Positions 1 through 10,557 of a DNA stretch of 64,000 bases are shown piece after piece (the stretch's first letter is position 1; each line of letters starts with the position of its first letter). The stretch is from NCBI RefSeq assembly GCF_019059575.1, contig NW_024881867.1, forward strand, positions 372,001-436,000. The letters are read 5' to 3'. Below the pieces are notes generated by a model that made no database searches, was not told the DNA's origin, and saw only the letters and a list, made by a program, of their open reading frames with translations. The stretch comes from Amphibalanus amphitrite. Taxonomy: Eukaryota; Arthropoda; Thecostraca; Balanomorpha; Balanidae. The translations under genes and the position numbers were made by a program.

Positions 1-3000
1 ACTTGGTGGATGTCTGCTACATAGGTGTGACCTAAAGTGGCCGAAGTTTGGTGATGATCTGAATAAAACTTCCGAAGTTATTCGAATTTTGGTGATGACC
101 GTTTTTTTTGTGTCACCCTGTATTACAACATGGCCTACATATGCCGGGTAACATTTGTTGCCTGACTTTTGCCGAACACCAAACAGGTATTTTGTTTAAT
201 TGCTTTTATCTGCAATCAAGACAAATTCGATAAAGATTGGCTTCCCGGAGATTTCCGCGAGCTAACGTCGTGGCCAGCGGTACGAGACAGTCATTGGTTT
301 ACAGCTTTACGAAGAAACCGAACTAGCCAACGACCATGGCAGGTGACAAAATGTTTAATTACATTGCCAAATATCTGTCTAATGTGCCGTCGCGACATTT
401 TATTGCGTCGTAGCGATTAGGGCTCAGAAAAACACGAGGGGCCCGGCATCGTCGCTCCTTTCCCTGACGAGCTCGTCAAATATGTCCGATGCACCCAACA
501 TTCAATGGCCTTCAGAGTACAATGAGTTTGAGGTCATGGAAAGAATAGAACTAATCCTGCTATGAAGACTGCCCTAATATTGCTTCATTGTTTATGACTT
601 TAAAAGAAGGGCGAGGCCAGCCAGAAGTCCACAGTTCTGGTAATGTCATTGCCATACATGACATGATCCTGACAGAGGCGTGTCTTCGATTCCACAATAA
701 AAGCCCATCATTCATTGGGCTAGAGGCAGTATTGTCTATGGCGCAACCTTATCTGCATTGTCTCACAAAAATAAACATATCTCGCGGTGAAAATGCTCCA
801 TGCTGCATTGTTACAAAATATTCGCTATAGCGGGCCGACACCCGGTTGATCACCCGATAGAGCGGTGCAGCTAGACTAGCAGCTCGACTGGAGATTTATA
901 CCGGTCGAGGGAGCACATCCCTTCTGGTTTCCAGGAAACTGGCTGGTGTAGTATGTTCACTTTGGCTGGAAGATTCAGATGGCATGTGTCACTTCATGTG
1001 ACAGATTTCTGAGACTTGTCCCCGTTCTGCGCGTTAAATGTACGAGTATTAGCGACATGTGTGAAACTCTAAAACACAAGTTCACTGTTCAGTGCGATAG
1101 TAGTGATGATCAGAGTGTCTTGTATCCATCTCTTGCTAGTTATGATAACCACTCAATTATAAAAAAGAAAAAGACATGCAGCAGCGTTTACCACTGCGCG
1201 CACCTCAAGAGAAAACCGAGGAGCAAACTGAAGTACAAGTGAGTGTTGCGCAATGCGCATGTACGACGTACGCGTCATGTTCATTGTTCATGACTTTTTC
1301 TCCAGACCAGCCCCAACAGGCACCTGCGCACTGACAGTAACCATTACCGGGCTGCGTGTCGGGCCTTGAGCGGCGCACGCTGCCGGCACCTCGTCCGTCG
1401 TTCGTCCCAGTGCACACTGCACACTTGCACCGAGCACAGCGCACGTTTCCGCGGTGGCTTCGTGCGCCCGCTGGGACCGGTTTCAGCCACCGTCCCGGGA
1501 CACGCCATTGGACGAGACCACTCATTTTATTTGATTCACAAAGATCGATTTCAGGTTCGGAAAGCCCAAGTCTCGGCGGATTAGAGCAGCCACATTAGAA
1601 CGTAGTTCAGAGTGAGCAGGACCAGTCATCCACGCTGGAAATGCCAGCGGAAAAACACTGCACCGCTGGCCAGCACTTTTTTCATGACTGCATACTGTGC
1701 ATAGTGAGTGTGCGTAAGATATGTACGTCATATATTCACAATTTCATATATCCATAAACAGGCGAAAAAAACTACAGGTAAATGAGACAAACTTCAGTGA
1801 CATTTAAAACGGATGAAGTACCAAACATCCGCCTTCCACGCATTTATAACTTATCGCATTCAACTCAGCGAGTCCGTCCATTAACGCCCTGATTTTCGTT
1901 CCGAGCTCACAAAATGTGTCGAGCCACGGACCACCATTGCCGAGGGTATGTGGTGATCTATAGTGGTGGAACTCACGTTCGCTGTTTGAAGAAGCTACAA
2001 GGAAGAGCAGGACATGAGCTCACGATTGAGAAAGTAATGGGGCAGTTAACAAGCTTCCTGCGTCTTCTGCAGACGGGTTAGCACAAAAACGAACAATTTT
2101 CTGAGAAGCTACAGTGACGAAATTATGTTCCGATGTTCCTTTTTAGCAATTAGACATGACATCGTGTTATGCTGCATGTGTTGGCGGATGACATCGGGCT
2201 TTATCCGATAATAGTTCATCAAGGTCAGCGTAAGCACATAACACACGCGGACATGGTAGTAACCATTGTTGTCAAATATCATTTTCAGACGTGAAACGAA
2301 CAACTTATGTAAGCGAAGCGTTACCACATGTCTGGCGTCAAACTTGATCGAATACGTAAAAAAGTACGGATGCAAGACCGACGTAGGACGGTGAAACGGG
2401 AAAACGTATCGAAGCATCGGTCACGTCATCTACTATTATATAACTGTTGAATATAAAATGCATTGTGATTTTTTTTTCAAGCAGAAAAAAAAAATCAATC
2501 TTATAAACCTCACGTGTCAGTTCGAACGAGTCGATGCCGTTATTCTTCATCTATCCCAGCCCTATGAGAAATGTGCGACAGTCTAATAACGGCAGCGGAT
2601 AGCAAGTTAGAACAGCTCACCCCTAGCAACTCAGCTTGGCCAGGGAGACGGTGTGATGCAACACAAAATCAGTCAGCATTACGCTGCATTGTACTGGGGA
2701 CGAGCTTCCTGACGAGGTTTAAAGTGGGGAATACTGCAGAGAGTTGTCCCTGGTCGATCTCTGAGAGACACGACCCACACTGCACTGGGCACGAGTGACC
2801 ACGCTGCTGAATAGCATGCCGTCGAGCACTGACCGGAGAATGCCCCCAGTGCCAGGTGGCATGTAGGGGGCGGCATCCAAACGGGCTACGTCAGATGACA
2901 GTGACGGTGAGTCACCCCATAGTCAGAACATGGGAAGTCCATCCCCCAGTGGGAGAGGATCCCACGGCTGGCCGACACGACAAAAAAAAAAAACTCCATG

Positions 3001-3829
3001 ACTACTTCAGATCATGGAAGATAGACGATTTGATCTAAAGCGAAAATCGGCGGCGAAGGAAAACTTTTCGGCAGCAAACGTGCGTTCTACCCGTAAAATG
3101 TCATACCGAACCCATCGCAACAGCTATATGGATGTTCATAAAGTACATGAATAAGGTATAATGATCACAAATCGATGTTTGAATCGAAAGTTGGAATCGA
3201 AATCAAATTCGAAAATGGTAGGCCACACACGCTACACACCAAAAAAAAAATCACAAGAGGTTCCACTTCGCTGTTCACGTATTTGATTCACATTTTACGT
3301 AGTTAAATGCATAATATTCTGTAGAGCATTCAAACAAATCAACTCAAAAGAATGCTGACTAAACTTGACCTTCAAACGATCGCCTCCACCGTCGCCCAAA
3401 AAGTCACATAATCATGTAAGATGGCAGCACCTGGGCCAAATACCACAGGAGCTTTCGTTTGGGACATGAGCGTCTTCTCTTCTTCAATCGTCTTCCGCCA
3501 AAGACCGACCTCTGAGTCACCTTCATCGCTTTTCAGCAGACGTGCTTCTAATGACGCAATAAGGAACGGAGGCTGCAAAGGTCGGACTTAGACGCCGCAT
3601 CAGCAGTGACACCAATGTCCCTGTCTATCGAACGAACATCAGTCACCCAGGCCGTGACCTCGCCCAACACGGACGAAGCGCCGGTCACTGCGCGTCCATC
3701 CAGAGCTCCCACCGCAGTCTGGCGCCCCTGTGCGGCGTCATCGCGATTAACTGGCCGATGACGCCGGCCGGTGGCTGACGGGGCACCGGCGGGGAACCAC
3801 GCACGGCGCGAGGGCGGTGCGGTTCAGAG
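1..3829. other. gene-free flank
   Basis: I see no supportable gene here. Open frames are short, lack domain signals and lack paired splice sites. The stretch holds A/T runs and mixed-composition sequence, with a GC-richer part near 1350-1500 and again after 3600 on the approach to the first gene. Confidence 0.6.
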
Positions 3830-3836
3830 TATAAAA
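3830..3836 (+). promoter_or_regulatory. TATA box of gene A
   Basis: TATAAAA lies 88 bases before the ATG at 3918, in GC-rich sequence. It fits a short 5' UTR and matches the promoter layout of the four related genes downstream. Confidence 0.75.
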
Positions 3837-3917
3837 CCCCTCCGCCGACCGGGCACAGGCAGAACAGGTACAGCAGCCGAGCACAACACTCACAGTCCGC
3901 CTACCCACACCGACAAC

Positions 3918-5178
3918 ATGAACTTCAAGCTGGTGGTAAGTGACGGGCGGCCAGAGGGGGCTCAGATAACGCTAGCTAAAAATCCAAAGTCATTTCGAAA
4001 GCTGTATAAGTCTGATTTTTAAAGACTTTTTGCATTGCTTTTCGGTCTTACTTTGGTAGCAGTGCATGCAAATGTGAATTGGAAGGAAATGTTCATTTTT
4101 CGACTAGGTATAACTCAGGAATTAAATGTTTTTCTCACAGACAATGACAATACAAAAACAGTGTAAATAAGACCAGACGTTTCGACAACAAAGTGCCTTC
4201 GTCAGTGGAAAACAAGATATAGGCTTTACATCGATAAAATATATCGGTCTTCTATATTTTATCGATGTAACGCCTATATCTTTATTTCCATTTTATCGAT
4301 GTAAAGCCTATATCTTGTTTTCCACTGACGAAGGCACTTTGTTGTCGAAACGTCTGGTCTTATTTACACTGCTTTCGTATTGTCATTGTCTGTGAGAAAA
4401 ACAAAATGTCTAACTCTTCTAAAAAGGAATTAAAGTAAAGAAAGTTCGAACACAGGAATTTATGAGCATAAGGAGTAACGCTCATACTGTGATGCGTTTT
4501 GTGGCGACAATGCTCCTTCATTCAGACACCTGTCCACAGTCCTACCCTATTGACCCCTCAGCTGCGCTGTCCCTGTCCGGAGTCCACAGCCCTAGCGGAA
4601 AGACCTCTCCTCTGTCCCCACAGGACTGACACCTGCACTGCTCCTCAACCCCTGTCGATAGTCCTCGCCTGCCGCTGTTCACAGCCTCCTCTCAGACTGA
4701 CCCCTGCGCTGTCCCTTTCTACGGCCTGACACCCGTGCAGGGTCACAGCCCTACCGCTTGTCGACAGCCTCCACTGAACTCACCCCTGCACCGCTCCTCA
4801 GTCCTCAGTCCATCACCTGTCCCTGTCGACAGCCCCTCTCGGACTAACCTTCCACCTCTCCCCGCCCGCAGCCCCTCTCAGACTGACCCTCCACCTGTCT
4901 CCACCCGCAGCCCCTCTCAGACTGACCCTCCACCTGTCCCCGCCCGCAGGGCGCAACCCCACCCAGGCTGACGCTCCGCCTGTCTCCGCCCGCAGCTTCT
5001 GCTCCTGGTGGTTCTGGTCGGCGTCGCCGCCGGGTTCGGGTTCGGCCGCAGGGGCGGCGGCTACTACGGCGGCTCCCGCGGCGGCTACTACGGCGGGTCC
5101 CGCGGGTTCGGCCGCGGAGGATACTACGGTCGTGGCCGCGGCGGCGGATACGGCTACGGCAGAAGGCACTACGGCTAG
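3918..5178 (+). CDS. Small secreted Gly/Tyr-rich protein, gene A (two exons)
   Basis: Exon 1 (3918-3935) encodes only MNFKLV and ends at a phase-0 GTAAG donor. Exon 2 (4996-5178) follows a CCCGCAG acceptor and continues the hydrophobic signal core (LLLLVVLVGVAAG). The joined protein is 66 residues. After the signal peptide it is almost entirely Gly, Tyr, Arg and Ser, with GGYYGG and GRGGYYGRGRGG blocks, and it ends HYG before TAG. It has no Cys and no catalytic domain. A six-codon first exon splitting the signal peptide is characteristic of arthropod cuticle-type genes, so a secreted structural role in cuticle, shell or cement is inferred rather than shown; a Gly-rich antimicrobial peptide is the alternative. 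The intron holds a foldback element and a repeat that multiplies the acceptor. Confidence 0.85.
4134..4400. repeat. Foldback element with long inverted arms in the intron of gene A
   Basis: The left arm, beginning TTTCTCACAGACAATGACAA, is repeated as its reverse complement ending near 4400, with arms of about 110-130 bp around a short A/T-rich centre. The right arm has an extra partial copy of the inner ATCGATGTAA segment. Each arm holds a CTGACGAAGG...TCGAAACG motif (reverse-complemented on the left). Such motifs are common in Penelope-like terminal repeats and resemble a degenerate hammerhead core. Confidence 0.8.
4840..4995 (+). repeat. Minisatellite repeating the 3' splice site of gene A
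   Basis: A unit of about 39-46 bp, with CCCCTCTCAGACTGACCCTC followed by CACCTGTCNCC and CCGCAG, is repeated so that candidate acceptors end at 4871, 4910, 4949 and 4995. Only the last joins exon 1 to the signal-peptide continuation without an in-frame insertion or frame change. The wider intron from about 4530 is made of related CT-rich, degenerate repeats. Confidence 0.75.
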
Positions 5179-6015
5179 TCCCCGACCCGCCATACCGAGC
5201 TCTGACCGCGCCGCTGGTATCCGGCGGTGGCGGTGCCCCCTCGCCCTGGGGCGGCAGGGAGACGGCAGTCACCGGACCGAGGGTGTCCGGTCCGTCAGAC
5301 TCTGACCGCGCCCGGCTCACCGGTCGGTGAAGTGCCGTGTACCTGTGTTCGTCCTGTACCCCCTCAGTGAGAGGTCCCGACCTCCGGCCGCCTGAGGCCG
5401 TCCGCCGCGCCTCTCGGCTGAGATGGATCCCCGTCCTCCGAACACTGATAAGCGTTGAAGCTTATTAATGTTGACGGAGATCTTTGTTCAACGCGACTGT
5501 CCTTTGCAATAGAAATATACGTATAATGCAAAACATTTATGCCTGTATCGTTGTAAATATTGAATCTAGGGCACTTCAGGAAACAGCCGCATTACGAACA
5601 CCGCAATTATTATTCGGCTTCCGAAGACAAGAATTCACGAATTATCGACACGGTTAGCCTACATGGGTCTCTGACGGCGTTTGATACTCTTTCAGATTAG
5701 TAATGATCAAATTGGTCTGGCCCAGTATCTTGTATGTTGGCTGCATGTGGGAACACTGGGCAATGCTCTCCCTCAGCTATAAAGGACCCATCTGGGGCCC
5801 AAATGGGCTGACCGGTCTACGCAACAAGGGCAGCCAAAAACAGCCAAATTCATACAATGGACCTAAAAGCATTTGGTAATAAGTTTTACGTCTGAAACCT
5901 TTACGTCTAAAAACAATGTCAAACTCTGTTCATATACGCGCGCTGGAGGACTTTGAAGCAAGTCTTCATGATTTGAGCCAATTTTCAGAACTTTTCATAA
6001 AAACATACCCAAAGC
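5179..6015. other. 3' flank of gene A, no further gene
   Basis: The 3' UTR probably reaches about 5530, where an AATAGAAATATACG motif resembles the 3' end of gene B (AATACAAATATACG). No canonical AATAAA is visible. A short piece of a TGGGCCCA-type degenerate repeat lies at about 5760-5815. Confidence 0.45.
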
Positions 6016-7219
6016 TTAACCCGGCAGGCGGTGGGCCTCCCGGCCATCCTCCGCGCGGTGGGGGGGGGGGCATTTTTTGCCCCCCCCCCGTATCTCCGAA
6101 ACTACTGGACGGATCCGGAAAATTCAAACGGCGTTCGATAGCCCTGTCAAATTTATCGAGGGAAACCAAATTTCATTGACCTCGGGGTCACCGATGACGT
6201 CACAGGTCAGGTCAAAGATAAAATGTTTCACCGTTCACGGGGCTTCTAGGGAAAGCGCTATAACACCGAGTAAAACGCTGGTTGTCGAAAATCAGCGATA
6301 AGGCGTCAGCGTCAGTTGTCTAGTACATATGTTGCTATTAGAGGTCACTGGTCATACCAGGTCAGGTCACAGGTCAGGTCACCAAAGGTCACCAAGGGTC
6401 ACCACATGAACCCAACTTTACTAAGGTTGTGCGATGCATGTTTTATGGCCAGTTTTTCATTTCCAACTCAATGGTGTTGGTTATAAGACCATCAGGTACG
6501 GATTAGGTCACTTTCTGGTGGAGGTCAGGTCAAGGTCAGGTCAAAAAAGGTCAAATTTCAAAGTTGATATTTTTGCATAAAATGGGTATTGATTCGATGC
6601 AGCTCGTCACGGGGAGTCCAATGGTGGTCTTTGTTTTGCGCTACGAGGTCTAGAATTGCTAAAAATTGAGTTTGAAAATTTGACGTCATCAATTTTGAAC
6701 AGTTTTTTCGCTATAACTTGGCCAAAAAAGAGGTATCGATCTAAAATTTGATATGGAGATAGAAAGCGGTAGGGACTATCACATATATTCCGGTTTTTTC
6801 GAAATTCAAAAAAACTTTTTGGATTTTTCGGCTATTTTAATCAAAAAATCTATTTTTTTTTATTTTTGGGGGTTAAAATCCAAAAAATTCGAAAAACCGA
6901 AATAGCAGTTTTGTAGCCCTCTTGATTCCACACCTTTTATGTCGAAACATTTTTCTGTATCTCTAAAGCTGTAGGCCTGACAGCTCTTCCCGCGAAACCT
7001 TTTTTTTGGGTCGAAAATGGCAGAAATGACGTCACTCTGACGTCATTAGCGGCCAACCTATCATAGCCTTTGGAAAAAATTATGGTCACCATGTGCGCTA
7101 GCTACTCCCGGGAGGGTACTGAAAGTTTGGTGACGATGGGCGCAGCGGTTCTTGAGATATATCGAAAAACTAAAGGGGGGGGGGCAAAAAAATGCCCCCC
7201 CCACCGCCTGGAAGGTTAA
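6016..7219 (+). mobile_element. TTAA-flanked piggyBac-like MITE, 1.2 kb (CCCGGCAGG family)
   Basis: TTAA at 6016-6019 and 7216-7219 flank an element whose ends are imperfect inverted repeats sharing AGGCGGTGGG. Just inside each end a run of G and a run of C form a potential hairpin. The interior has eight GGTCA copies at 6342-6403, a direct-repeat AGGTCAAGGTCA block near 6530, and TGACGTCA sites. No transposase frame is present, so it is non-autonomous. Assignment to piggyBac rests on the TTAA target and CCY ends. Confidence 0.75.
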
Positions 7220-7305
7220 CCTTTCAGTTTTTTCTCGTTTATCTCCATTTACGTGTACATGATTCATATAAATCTTATTAAAATCAAAATTATGAAATTG
7301 AGCAA

Positions 7306-8232
7306 TAGGGGAGAGGCGGGAGAATTGGGACTTATTTCTCAGACCATATTTACTGAGGTAAGGTATTATTGGAAAAGTATTGTAGCCGAGCTGCTTTGTG
7401 CAGTACCAATAAAAAATAGGCCATTCTCTACAGCATACCATAAAGAACCGAGCCTATGTAGTCGTGTGATTATATGTGGAGAAAAACAAAAACACTCATT
7501 TTGGGGAGAAAAGGGACAAACACAGGAGAAAAGGGACAGACACGATGCTGCATTGGGACGCATAAAAATGAGATATTGGGACAACATTTCTATCTCGAAT
7601 TATTTTTCTGTCTATGTCTAGGCAATTAATTGATACTTTGAAACTTATCTTCACACTATCTGCTTCGTTTAAGGTCGGGATCGTCTTTCACGATCACGTT
7701 GTTACCATAAAATGCCCATTTGCTTACCAGAGTAAGAATTTTTGGTCTCCGCTTAGGTGTACCTATTTATCGTTAGTGGATGCAGATGTAACCCAATCCA
7801 AAATATGAAGGTATAACACATCTTTTTGCACCCCTTTACCATTTTCACCATTTGGTGTCGCAATTCTCCCACAACACCGCCGTATCAAATCACACATTTT
7901 TTTGTCATTTATCAGTTACAGAGCGTGTTCATGCAAACTAATAATCGCATAAAGACGGTGTTAAGCTAGCATCGTAACATATTGAAAGAAAGATAGTTTG
8001 CCATATGCATTACACAGACAACTCAGAATAACACTAGAAAAAAAACAAGATTTTTGGTGTTCCGCCAGCACAGCCCAACTGACGGCCACAATAGGGTTGC
8101 TGAGGCTGCCCATCGTTGCGCGACACATACAGTCAAAAGATAATAGCAAAAATCGTGCAAGGATGCTGCGCATTTTTAAAATATAGACGTGTCCCTATTC
8201 TCCTGCGTCCTACTTCTCCCGCCTCTCCTCTA
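7306..8232. mobile_element. MITE with TAGGGGAGAGGCGGGAGAA inverted termini
   Basis: The left end begins TAGGGGAGAGGCGGGAGAA and the right end is its near reverse complement, finishing CCCGCCTCTCCTCTA. Inside, GGAGAAAAGGGACA is repeated twice and echoes the terminus. It has no coding capacity. It is related in terminal sequence to the element at 9657-10557. Confidence 0.65.
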
Positions 8233-8342
8233 TAGATCTCGGCTGTTTTTAATATTAGGTATATTATCTCAACAAGATATCTAGTTGAGAAACAAAGAGA
8301 GCTAGTGAAAAAATAAAAAAGTGATTAAAAAAGAGCTGCTGC

Positions 8343-9250
8343 TTAACCCTCGCCCGCACATGCCATTTTCCCATCCTAGAACGCACATGGGGGGGGTGGT
8401 TGCCACCCCCCCCGCGCCATTTCGTTCCTGTTGGAGATAGAGCTTAGCGGTAAAGACCAAAAAGATTCTTTGGGAAGAGACGAATCCAATGATACCCAGT
8501 TTTACCTTCTCAGGTCAGTAATTGACCTTCCAGGTCAGGTCAAACTAAAAAATGTTGCTGTTTTAGGTCACCGTTGGATATCAAGCGCGCTGCTTGTCAT
8601 ATACCGATGACGATGCCGTTTTCTGGTGCCAAGCCAGCTAGAACCTCTTTGTCACACTACCCGACCAGGTTTTTGCTGCTGAGGTCATCTCAGGTCAAGA
8701 TAGGTCAAGGTCAATAATATGTGTTTGTATGTCTGTGTGTGTCTGTGTGTATACTGATGTGTGCACCGATTGTTTATGTGTCCATATTACATGAAATCAT
8801 GATCTGAGAAGCTTTTACCAAAAATGTAGTCAAAAAATTTCAAAAAAAGTAAATTCAGCTTGCCTAAAACGCAATTATCTTAGATGACCTAGGTTGACCT
8901 TGACCCTGACCTTGACCTCTGTACATCGTCGAACAACATGTTTCATGATTGGTGGGAGGTAGGATTGGCATAAAAGGCCGAAATCAAGGTGTTAGAAGCT
9001 CACAAGGCCCATAGCCAACGCAAGATGTTGAGAATTGGCCATTTGGGTCATGACATGACCTGAAAAACAAGGTCATATCTCCGAAACCAAAAACCACAGA
9101 AACTTGAAATTTTCAGTGGACATCAAGAAAGGATAGAGGAGCGGCTATACGAAAAATCAGCCTTCTAGCTTTAAAAATGTTGAGTGCAGAGCAGAAAGAC
9201 TACCTGGGGGGGGGTGGCAACCACCCCCCCCATGTGCGGGCGAGGGTTAA
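8343..9250. mobile_element. TTAA-flanked piggyBac-like MITE, 0.9 kb (CCCTCGCCCGCACATG family)
   Basis: TTAA on both sides encloses perfect 16-bp inverted ends, CCCTCGCCCGCACATG and its complement. Each end is followed by a GGGGGGTGGTTGCCACCCCCC palindrome-like block. The interior has AGGTCA arrays (near 8520-8550 and 8680-8715, and as TGACCT near 8890-8925) and a TG-rich microsatellite at about 8717-8760. No transposase. Confidence 0.8.
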
Positions 9251-9656
9251 TATGACTTGAATCAATACCTTTTTTATACAAAAATACAATTTTCAGGTAG
9301 GTGTGACCGATGGTACACTACCATTCATACCAAGTGGTGTGACCGATGGTAGCGTGGATGAATGATGGGAAATGAATGATGAATGATCGGGTCAGTGGCA
9401 GCATGTGGGTCCCAACTGGGAAAGCTCATATGGGCTCAATACGGACCCCAGCTGGGCCCAATATGGGCCCCGTCTGGGATGCCCAGATGGGACCCAGTTG
9501 GACACCCATGACATGCCGGTGATGAGGTTCGTTCGTGATGAGCAGCCCAGGTGGGTCCCAGTTTGGTGCACTATTGGGGCCATGTGGGCCCCACTTGGGA
9601 AGACTGGCTGGGAAACGACCGAATTAAAAACGCTCATAGCTACTTCCGCAACTATA
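9251..9656. repeat. Degenerate TGGGCCC-rich minisatellite
   Basis: From about 9396 to 9612, units resembling CATATGGGCCCCAGYTGGGA recur with many substitutions. A short duplicated GTGTGACCGATGGTA motif lies at 9300-9355, and a GAATGATG microsatellite follows it. No gene. Confidence 0.6.
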
Positions 9657-10557
9657 GTAGGGGAGAGTGGGGCAAAGCGGCCACCCGGGGCAAAGCGGCC
9701 ACCCATCGTTTTAGCCCTTCATAGCTGGCGTCAGTTCCAATTTATGGTTTCCAATTATACTTCTCTTCACGGTCGTTCGAATGAGCCAGACCGGGGTTTC
9801 AGGCCCATCACCATTGTTCTGTGAAACACGGAAAAGCATTTCTTGCTAGGTTACCAACTATGTTTACAATTTTTAAATGTTATGTTATTCCATAACCGTT
9901 TGGAATTTTTATAAGCGTTCTTGTCCATGCATTGCATGGTTATCGTACATGTATTCTACCAAATTTTAATGTTTTTTACCCCACTAATAGCTAAGCTGGA
10001 ATATTGTTGTCTCGGACGGTATGCGCGGGGCAAAGTGGCCGGGGCAAAGTGGCCAGCCCCCAATTGGCCATAAGTTGTTTCCATCTGGATAAAAAACATT
10101 ATTTATATTCAAATGTGTCGTCATGCATTCATCTTGGCCACTTTTCAGTTGCATGAGTTACCAAATAATGCAATTAAATGTTTTTTTCATGAAAATCCTT
10201 TCTTTGTTTACCTACAGGTGGAAGATGATAAAGTAAACATCCATCCTCGCTTAACCTTGTCACCATCAAATACCCTTGTCGTACACGAGGCAACTATTTT
10301 GTTTCTCATAACGGGACTTGAGGAGACGCCGGTGGCCGCTTTGCCCCAGGGTATGGGGCAAAGTGGCCAATATGCATAGGTTTAAAGTTTTGTCAATATC
10401 TTTCATATGTGAACGCCTTTGGAAATAAGACGCAGTTGAAATAAAAGGCAACTGAATAGGGATCACATTGGTATGGAAAGAATCTTTCCAAGTTTAAAAA
10501 TCAAGCATTGGCATCGTGAAAAGCGTTAGGGTGGCCGCTTTGCCCCACTCTCCCCTA
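9657..10557. mobile_element. MITE with TAGGGGAGAGTGGGGCAAAG inverted termini
   Basis: The left end TAGGGGAGAGTGGGGCAAAG is mirrored at the right end (CTTTGCCCCACTCTCCCCTA). The terminal phrase GGGGCAAAGNGGCC also recurs internally near 9687, 10026, 10038 and 10355. No transposase frame. The superfamily is not recognised. Confidence 0.75.

Noticed and set aside
4813..5320. Minus-strand frames of 126 and 158 codons opposite gene A
   Set aside because: Shadows of the GGC/TAC-rich exon and of the intron minisatellite.
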